Of a stretch of DNA of 24,677 bases, positions 18,392 through 24,677 are shown piece by piece; position 1 is the stretch's first letter; the number at the start of each line of letters is the position of its first letter. The position numbers and the translations under genes are program-made. The stretch is from Choanephora cucurbitarum (taxonomy: Eukaryota > Mucoromycota > Mucoromycetes > Mucorales > Choanephoraceae). The stretch spans positions 1 through 24,677 of the forward strand of contig JAIWNI010000206.1 of NCBI GenBank assembly GCA_025331435.1, given 5' to 3'. The notes under the pieces were generated by a model that was not told the DNA's origin, did not search any database, and saw only the letters and a program-made list of their open reading frames with translations.

Positions 18392-19909
18392 ATGTCTCCC
18401 AAGAACGTCAACAAGAAGACCAGCACTACCCGTGCTAACTCATCTTCCTCTTCCTCTGCTACCCCTGTAGCCAATCGTCGTGTTACCCCAGGTAACCCAT
18501 CTGTTGCCACTCGTTCCTCTTCTTCTTCTGCTCCTGCAGTTGAAACCAACCAAATTGCTTCGGTAACTGAGCGCGTTGCTATCGAAGATAGTGATGTATG
18601 CTTTGCTGCCCCTGGTAGTGAGATGCCATCTGAAGCTGATGCTGATGAGGAGTTCATGGAAATTGACCAACATGGTTCAACCACTTCCCCTTACTCTCAC
18701 TCTTCTACTGAGTTGGGCGAGAAAGCCAATCTTGAGTTTAGTGAGATTGAAGACATGGACTCTTTGTCTGATGACTCTGAGGACATGGAACAGGCTGCTG
18801 TCGAAAATACTTGCAGACTCCAATGCCTGACACGCAAGTTGATGCGCATGAGTTTCAAGTTAGATGGCATGTCTAACCTTGAGGATATCAAGAAGCAAAA
18901 GGCTAAGATTGTGATCATGGAAGTTAAAATCGAAAGCTTGATTAGACTTTTGAAAGTCATGAGGGAAAACATTAGTTTGAATTCTGAGACTTCAGTCCCT
19001 AATAACACAGTTACTGAGAAATTTCCTGCTGCTTCTGGTGCTATGCCCCAGACCAGTTTAGTCCCAACCAACCTTTCTTACTTCCAGTGGGAGGGTTATG
19101 TTGTTGATCGCAACCGTAGTATTTATCGTACTCCTGATGAATGTGTACGAGAATTTGAGAACATTTTGAACTCATACTCTTTGTCTGTGGAAGGTAACTG
19201 GCGTAGATTGCTACCCGTTACAGCACCCATTCAAATCATTAGATGGATGGAAGCCTTCATCAAGAACGGTGGAGAAGACTCTTGGCCGGCAGTTAAGCCC
19301 GCACTAATCGCTCGTTACGGCATGAGTCCACAACAGCGCCAAGAGAAAGCCAGCGAAGACCTGCGCAAGATGAAGTTCCAACCTGGACAATCAATGGAAG
19401 CATTCATTGATCGTTTCCGTCATCTGGTCGAAGTATCTCAAACGACATCCTTCTATCATTCGAAGCAATGGTTCCTCGACCCTCTTCCCGAAGCACTAGT
19501 TGAGGATATCCTTACTGAAGTGTGGAGAATGGATAGATTAGAGGAAACAGATCTCGAAATCTACATCAATGTAACATTGAGAGTTGCCAATCTTTATGCT
19601 GATGAAAGACTTCGTGACGCTGGGTCTAACTCACGCTCGAAGGCACCTCAAAAGAAGCACCGTTCCGCGTTGATCTCTCCCTTCTCCACCTCTTCGAGAC
19701 CTAGATCTCATGAAGCAGCCTCTTCTTCTTCAAAGAAGCCAGAGAGATACTGCCGCTACCATGAAAGCTACACTCATGGTACAGAGGAATGCCGCCTGCA
19801 AAAGCGCATACGAAGAAAGGCAAAAGAAGCTAAGCCTAGCAAGGATAGCAAAGGCAAGGGCAAGGAAAAAGTACGCCTCTGCTTCGATTGCAGGAAACCA
19901 TGGGATTGA
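18392..19909 (+). pseudogene. gag: Gag of chromovirus
   Basis: 505 codons from ATG 18392. The N-terminus is Ser/Thr-rich (residues 1-50), followed by an acidic region (60-135). The capsid-like retrotransposon gag domain is at about 225-410 (WPAVKPALIARYGMSPQQRQ, FQPGQSMEAFIDRFRHLVE, DILTEVWRM). A basic tail carries a knuckle C-X2-H-X4-H-X4-C (CRYHESYTHGTEEC), then CFDCRKPWD and TGA at 19907-19909. The same frame goes on as SHDCMAKVKRHAKSKFK, so the TGA cuts a second zinc knuckle in half. It is a mutation of a gag-pol frame, not a natural gag end. Gag builds the particle and binds RNA. Confidence 0.85.
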
Positions 19910-20467
19910 TCTCATGATTGTATGGCCAAGGTCAAGCGCCACGCCAAGTCAAAGTTCAAGTCCGTTGGACCATCCAAGGGCATACCTACCCCTCAAGAAT
20001 CTGAGGATGAACACGGAGACATCTCCATGGATGATGCATCTTCGGAGGGTGAAGACCACAATCTGGAGTTCGCTGCCGCTCACATAAGTCCCAAAGACAA
20101 GGGCAAGGGCAAGCAAAAAGATTGTAAGTTGAACAATAGTACGGCAGAGTGTTTTGCATTAGCTCCTAAAAACCTGCTTACTGACAAATTCATATATCTT
20201 CAATTGACAATAGAAAATGTCAAGACTTGGGCTTTACTTGATACAGGATGCTCATTCCCCTCAATTTCTCCAGCGTTAGCTAAATTTTTGAACATCAAAA
20301 TAAAAAGTAGCAAAGGAATGATCAAACTTGTCAATGGCAAAAGTATACCTCGCATAGGAAAATCAGATAAGAAACTTTCTATCTCCTATCTTTCCAAAAT
20401 GACATCTGCACATTTGAAGTATTTGAATCGTTTAATGATTTACATGCATGTATCGGCATGGATCTAG
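19910..20467 (+). pseudogene. pol: Aspartic protease region of chromovirus polyprotein
   Basis: This continues the gag frame after TGA 19907. A Lys/Ser/acid-rich linker is followed by YLQLTIENVKTWALLDTGCS, with the catalytic D-T-G at 20240-20248. It then runs through the retropepsin fold (KFLNIKIKSSKGMIKLVNGK). The frame is lost at about 20400: the tail MTSAHLKYLNRLMIYMHVSAWI is out of frame, and the proper continuation reads FEVFESFNDLHACIGMDLAF in the next frame. Confidence 0.82.
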
Positions 20468-20661
20468 CATTCACATTAGGTATTGGGATCTATAACATAG
20501 CGTTGGGTTGGGAAGACAAGATTGAACCTGTCTTACCAGTTATTGATCCATCACCCCCATCACCCAACAATGATCCATACGGCACATCTCAAGAACGAGA
20601 ACGTATGATGAAACAAATTGAGCCCTTCATTGAGGCCAATAGACAAATCCCTGCGGTATAA
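20412..20661 (+). pseudogene. pol: Protease-RT linker of chromovirus
   Basis: Here the polyprotein resumes after the frameshift with FEVFESFNDLHACIGMDLAF, then TLGIGIYNIALGWED, a proline-rich linker (IDPSPPSPNNDP) and ERERMMKQIEPFIEANRQIP. The first is the protease C-terminal part and the last leads into RT. It ends in a stop at 20659-20661, and RT continues in another frame (CNIPGSEIQLPL), so a second indel lies at about 20650-20670. Confidence 0.75.
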
Positions 20662-20666
20662 TTATT

Positions 20667-21190
20667 GTAACATCCCAGGAAGTGAAATCCAATTACCCTT
20701 AAAGGAAGGCACTGTATCTGCTTATAGTCGCCAATATGATATAAAAGAATGTCATGTTGAAGCAATGACAAAACAAGTGGATAAATGGTATAAGGACAAC
20801 GTTATTGAAAGAGCTCCTCCAAATAATCCATACAATTCCAGCCTCTTAACAGTGCTGAAGCGGTCACCCATAACAGGCGAACCTGATCCCAACAAGGTTC
20901 GTACAGTCTTAGACTGCAGAAAAGTAAATGTGTATCTCGATCCTAAAAAGATGGATAAATTTCCTCTACCTCTGATCAGTACCTTGCATCGGCAATTGAG
21001 CAAATACTCATTGTTCACCACAATTGATTTGAGCGCTTGCTTTCACGGCTTTCGCATTCGCAAACGTGATCGCCCTGTAACCTCATTTACTGCTCCTAAT
21101 GGTGTGCAATACCAACTTAAACGAGCTCCCTTTGGTCTCATCAACGTATCGTCGGTTTGTCCAAAGAAGTATCACCAGTTTATTCGCTGA
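20667..21190 (+). pseudogene. pol: Reverse transcriptase N-terminal half, chromovirus
   Basis: The frame (open from 20618, homologous from about 20667) reads CNIPGSEIQLPLKEGTVSAY, VDKWYKDNVIERAPPNNPYN (fingers), RTVLDCRKVN, FTTIDLSACFHGFRI (catalytic Asp) and TSFTAPNGVQYQLKRAPFGL. A frameshift at about 21160-21175 produces the false tail SSVCPKKYHQFIR and a stop at 21188-21190. The YIDD half follows in the next frame. Confidence 0.85.
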
Positions 21191-21563
21191 TCTCGAATAC
21201 TGTGTGCATTATATTGATGACATATATGTCGCTACTGATAATGATATTGATAAACACATTCGCCGTGTACAGATAGTCTTAGAAAGACTCACACGCGCTA
21301 ACCTTCGCATCAACCATGAGAAGTTGAACCTCATGCAGCGATCCATTTTCGTGTTGGGTTTTTGCCTCTCACATGACGCTCTCACTTTAGACATGCGTAA
21401 AGTCAGTAATGTCCTCTCATGGCCTGACACAGTTCAAAATTCCAAAGAACTAAGTCACCGATTAGGTGTAATCAACTACTTTCGTGAGCATGTTCCACGT
21501 ATATCCACTCTGATGGCACCCTTGAATAGGTTGAAGAATCATCACAACATCAAGGAAGTATAG
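21150..21563 (+). pseudogene. pol: Reverse transcriptase C-terminal half, chromovirus
   Basis: It resumes with FVQRSITSLFADLEYCVHYI and contains the RT catalytic box YIDD at 21210-21221. Then come RANLRINHEKLNLMQRSIFV and LGFCLS, and the thumb/connection part LGVINYFREHVPRISTLMAP. The ORF nominally opens at 21099, but the first ~17 codons are out of frame. It ends at TAG 21561-21563; RNase H follows in another frame. Confidence 0.85.
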
Positions 21564-21585
21564 ACAGACGAACACTTCAAAAGCT

Positions 21586-22131
21586 ATGCGAACGCTTCAA
21601 CAAGTTTTGGCATCCACACATGTCATTAGCTGTCCTAATTTGAAATACACTTTGTGTCTGGCTACGGATGCAAGTGCATGCGGTATTGGCGGTTGCCTTT
21701 ATCAAGTGATCAACAAAAAGATCAAACATCTCGGTTTCGTGGCACGTACACTATCGCCCACCGAACGAAACTACAGCGCTTCTAGACGTGAGCTCATAGC
21801 TTTCCTATATTGCCTAACAAAATGGCAGAAGTGGCTGTCCGGACGAAAATTTCACTATTTTAGTGATAACAAAGGTCTGATGTACATCAACTCACAAGAC
21901 AAAATCACTCCTGCAATCGAAAACTACTATGAAACTATTTTCTCGTTTGAATTCGATGTCACCTTTTGTGCTGGTGTCAGGAATGTCATTGCGGACCACT
22001 TGTCGCGTCTGCTTTATCCCAGTGAAACTAATCGAACGCTGGAAGAGGGTAAGTCTGCTGCCAAGACTAAAGTCAAAGTGCAAGAAACAGACAACTCTGT
22101 AGAAAAAGAAACAGAAACAAAATGTGGATGA
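21586..22131 (+). pseudogene. pol: RNase H of chromovirus
   Basis: RNase H of the Ty3 type has its catalytic residues in place: LATDASACGIGG (Asp), RRELIAFLYCLTKW (Glu), HYFSDNKGLMYI (Asp), and the end motif VRNVIADHLSRL (Asp). This domain looks complete. A charged linker (EEGKSAAKTKVKVQETDNSV) leads to a stop at 22129-22131. The integrase starts in the next frame, so a frameshift lies near 22100-22130. Confidence 0.85.
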
Positions 22132-22996
22132 TAATTCTCACTCCAAAATCACTACAATCCCCGCTAAGACGGATGAACAAATCATTGCTGCTAGCCGCAT
22201 GGACACATATCAGGTGCCACAAAGCGATGAAGAAAAGCAAAAGATCATTGAACAATGTCATTTAGCAGGACACTACGGTATCAATAGCGTAGAGAAAATG
22301 ATCAAACAGGAGCATGGCTTTAATTGGAAGCACTTGCGAGAAGATGTGACAGAATACATTAAGAACTGCACAAAATGCTCTCGCTTCAATTTAGCAAAAC
22401 ATGTATTCCATCCACCTAAGAGTGATGCGCCCAATGGTATTTGGGATAAGGTTGCTATAGATCTAGGTACGTTTGATATCACAACACCTAGAGGCAACAA
22501 CTATCTGTTGGTCTGCGTAGATATATTCAGCAGATTTGTAGTTCTGAGAGCCATCAAATCTAAGTCAGCATTAGATGTGGCCATAGAACTAGTACAAATA
22601 TTCTCATTACTAGGATATCCCAAAGTACTACAACATGATAGAGGTTTGGAATTCAAGAATGAATTACTGAAAAGCATGCGCCGGCATATGGTGATAGAAC
22701 CTGCTTTATCACTACCCTATAACCCGGCAGGAAACCTAGAAACTCATGTCAAAACAGCCAAGTCAATTACCGTAAAGATGTTAGAAGGCTACGTTCAGTC
22801 ATGGGATTTATATGTTGATGGAACAATGTATCTGATGAACCAACATATATCCAGATTACATAACCACACCCCATTCCAAGTCATGTTCAATAGAAACCCA
22901 AACGACTTGAAGGACTATACAAAAGTTATACCTGATATCATACAGTCAGAAGAATTAATAGACGTTGCCAAGTTACACAAAGAAATCGATAGATTA
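22124..22996 (+). pseudogene. pol: Integrase N-terminal and core, chromovirus
   Basis: The HHCC zinc finger (HLAGH...CTKC) is followed by the catalytic core: VAIDLGTF (Asp), LQHDRGLEFKN (Asp) and NPAGNLETHVKTAKS (Glu). All three D,D,E acids are present, though the usual AER around the Glu reads LET. The frame then runs to LHKEIDRL, where a 639-bp MITE is inserted at 22997; the last ~49 codons of the nominal ORF (to 23143) are MITE sequence. Integrase joins the cDNA to the chromosome. The nominal start is GTG at 22124, but this is a polyprotein piece. Confidence 0.86.
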
Positions 22997-23635
22997 GAGA
23001 CTTTTGGGAGACAAAACTCAGATGTTTCGGTAGAACTTTTATCAATCAAACTCCGTATGTTTCAAAATTTCATTGCCCTTCGCTATTTAAACATTTTGAG
23101 CAATCAGTTACCAGCCTTACATCAATTTGCATTAATGATATAGTTAACTATATGAAAAAATGGTTTATAGCTCTCAAATCTGATAGAGCACCTATGATAA
23201 GTCTATAAGTTATTCACTCTCACTTCTCTGCTATATCTAGAGATGTTTCTGTACGCAATGCTAGCATTTTTTTGTATGGTATCTTATATGATTACTATAC
23301 GATGCGACTATCTAATTTCTCAACAAAACTTGGTATAATTTTTTAATAGCATCTTATAAGTATTATGCTAATAGATTATTGATTTAAAGACTTGGAATTA
23401 TAGTTATTCTCTCAAATCCTGATTTTTGTTCATTTTTACTCATTTTTGCTCGTCGGAACCGAATTTCAGCCAATAGAAATGCCTATATTCATATACCGCC
23501 GTAAGGGCAAACCTTATTCAATGGACCTTAGCAAGGTCCATTGAATAAGGTTTGCCCTTAGAGCGCGTGACTATTAGCGGAGTTATTACCTTATAGGGTA
23601 ACCTAGAGGCAATGAAATTTTCTCCCAAAAGTCTC
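22997..23635. mobile_element. TA-flanked MITE inserted in chromovirus integrase
   Basis: 639 bp with a 15-bp perfect terminal inverted repeat (GAGACTTTTGGGAGA) and TA on both sides (22995-22996, 23636-23637). No protein is encoded. Removing it plus one TA rejoins the integrase frame exactly (EIDRL to FNNFGLPEIREQI). TA duplication and small non-coding size fit a Tc1/mariner-related (Stowaway-like) MITE. It contains a perfect 28-bp-arm hairpin. Confidence 0.82.
23502..23560. repeat. Perfect hairpin, 28-bp arms, 3-nt loop
   Basis: Arm 23502-23529 begins TAAGGGCAAACCTTATTCAA and is the exact reverse complement of 23533-23560; the loop is AGC. It lies off-centre in the MITE and is not part of its terminal repeat. 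Confidence 0.9.
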
Positions 23636-23637
23636 TA

Positions 23638-24293
23638 TTTAATAACTTTGGTCTCCCTGAGATAAGAGAACAAATTTTAAAACTCAGTAGAAGGATGACG
23701 AAACCTTTGTAAAGAAGCACAGGATCCTTAAAAATCCATATCCAATTAGAGCAACGGTCATGATCAAGAACATTGAAACCAAACGCCGTAAAACAGACTT
23801 TCATTATAAAGGTCCTTACAACGTGCATGGATATTCCAAGAATGGTAGTTACATCTTGATGGACCCTACGGGATGCTTATTCCCAAGAAATATACCCACC
23901 TCTCAAATCAAGCTGATTTCGAATGAACCGAAATACAATGACGAGAATGAAAAGACATTTGAAGTAGAAGCTGTTATTAACCATAGAGAAGTAGATCCTC
24001 ATGGCATCGAATATCTTACCACTTGGGTAGGTCATCCAGACATTCAAACCTGGTTACCGGCATCTCAGTTCAATGATGTCGAAGCAATTCAAGACTATTG
24101 GAAAAGAATGGACCCTGAAAATAAGATGGGCATGAACAAAGACTTCTCCAAGAAATTGAAACGTACCTCTACTAGAAAAGAGACGAACTCCGCAAAAAAG
24201 GCGAAGACATCCAACAAGCGCAAAAATGCATTCAAAGAAGCAAGCGCATCCACAAGATCCAGATCAAACAAAATATCTGAAGAATCTAATTAG
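23638..24293 (+). pseudogene. pol: Integrase C-terminus with GPY/F module and chromodomain
   Basis: After the MITE the frame reads FNNFGLPEIREQILK, then a slip near 23685-23710 leads to KKHRILKNPYPIRATVMIKN and the open run from 23760. Numbered from 23760, the GPY/F module is at about 8-52 (GPY at 18-20). The chromodomain is at about 67-114, with FEVEAVINHRE, YLTTWVGHPDIQTWLPASQF and a terminal helix. A Lys/Arg-rich tail (131-170) could act in nuclear import. Chromodomains on integrases bind modified histone tails and steer integration to particular chromatin. The stop is TAG at 24291-24293. Confidence 0.87.
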
Positions 24294-24529
24294 ATTTATG
24301 CTATGGAAAACCTTTTTTCCCAAATGTTGTCCTTTTGTCCCACTGGGTTTTAGACACACTTGGTTTTTTAATGGGTTGCCAACAATTAGCAATGTACATA
24401 ATCAATATCTACATAACACAAGAGCACACTTAAGGTTTATCACACTTCAAGAAAGACTATACCTGGGTACGATTAAGTACTATGCCATCTCTCAACTAGT
24501 CCTCCGGTTCAAATGGTGGTCCAGGGTGA
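24294..24529 (+). other. 3' untranslated region of chromovirus
   Basis: About 236 bp between pol and the 3' LTR with no gene. It contains a T-rich stretch followed by CCCACTGGGTTTT (about 24338-24351), closely like the motif in the same place of the other Gypsy element. The sequence just before the LTR (GGTGGTCCAGGGTGA) is only weakly purine-rich, so the polypurine tract is not clear. Confidence 0.5.
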
Positions 24530-24677
24530 TGATGTATCGTAATTATGGTACATCATTAGAATTCCAATATCAAACTCAGCTCAGTCTGAATGTTTACTTT
24601 ATACTCCCAGTCCTTCGAAATTAATAAAACCCTCTCTTTAATCTTGTTTAACTTTCTAGTTGTAACCTGATAAATCA
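24530..24677 (+). repeat. 3' LTR (148 bp) of chromovirus, ending at window edge
   Basis: 142 of 148 positions match 18201-18348. The window stops at the same base at which the 5' LTR copy meets internal sequence as drawn, so the true LTR could be slightly longer than 148 bp. Confidence 0.85.

Larger units (their letters stand above)
18201..24677 (+). mobile_element. Chromovirus-type Ty3/Gypsy retrotransposon, inactivated
   Basis: Two 148-bp LTRs (142 of 148 identical) enclose gag, protease, RT, RNase H, integrase and a C-terminal chromodomain, the mark of chromoviruses. The 3' LTR reaches exactly the last base of the window, so the target duplication cannot be tested. The 5' LTR lies directly downstream of the 17650 gene frame. 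A TGA within gag, several frameshifts, and a 639-bp MITE in the integrase inactivate it. No standard TGG primer site directly follows the 5' LTR. Confidence 0.9.

Noticed and set aside
19907..19909. Programmed stop-codon readthrough between gag and pol of the chromovirus
   Set aside because: The TGA splits a zinc knuckle, has no recognisable readthrough context, and the downstream pol has several other lesions.
24226..24624. 132-codon ORF overlapping the end of chromovirus pol and its 3' LTR
   Set aside because: It overlaps the chromodomain tail in another frame and reads through non-coding UTR and LTR.
1..24677. CRISPR arrays, rRNA or tRNA genes
   Set aside because: No regular spaced repeats, rRNA-like blocks or tRNA-like A/B boxes with a cloverleaf were seen by eye; the context is fungal nuclear DNA.

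Overview
The window looks like AT-rich, repeat-dense nuclear DNA of a fungus, most likely an early-diverging (Mucoromycota-type) one. I infer this from short 50-70 nt introns with GTAAGT-type donors and from element families remembered from those genomes; nothing in the window fixes the species. Almost everything recognisable is mobile DNA, much of it nested. No rRNA, tRNA, CRISPR array or conserved housekeeping gene was seen. LAYOUT. 1-1644 is mostly featureless apart from one small unassigned ORF (607-834). 1645-2843 (minus) is a relic Ty3/Gypsy element: LTR, primer site and a gag with three stops. A minus-strand Helitron follows (about 2844-12010): N-terminal zinc-finger region, HUH Rep nuclease and Pif1-like helicase, all inactivated. 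Its helicase gene is split by a complete plus-strand Ty3/Gypsy element (3176-7554) with 99-bp LTRs and a 4-bp target duplication (ATAG/ATAA). 12011-16359 appears to be an older inverted-repeat DNA element carrying ACACGGACA-type terminal motifs. Into it has jumped a pogo/Tigger transposon (12551-15508) with perfect 25-bp inverted repeats, TA duplication and a transposase that becomes a single intact 532-codon frame after removal of two 52-nt introns. 16490-17530 (minus) shows at least seven tiny exons separated by well-formed introns, stops in every frame, and a last exon made of degenerate ~22-bp repeats: a candidate spliced long non-coding RNA, and in my view the least explained feature here. 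A divergent two-exon ORF (17650-18070) starts just beyond it and is cut off by a chromovirus (18201-24677) with 148-bp LTRs, gag, protease, RT, RNase H, integrase and a C-terminal chromodomain. The chromovirus integrase is itself interrupted by a 639-bp TA-flanked MITE (22997-23635) containing a perfect 28-bp-arm hairpin. HOW IT FITS TOGETHER. The insertion order can be read directly: Helitron before the 99-bp-LTR Gypsy; inverted-repeat element before pogo; 17650 gene before chromovirus before MITE. The retroelements and Helitron carry many stops and frameshifts, with a striking share at tryptophan codons. The pogo element is the only autonomous element that looks intact.
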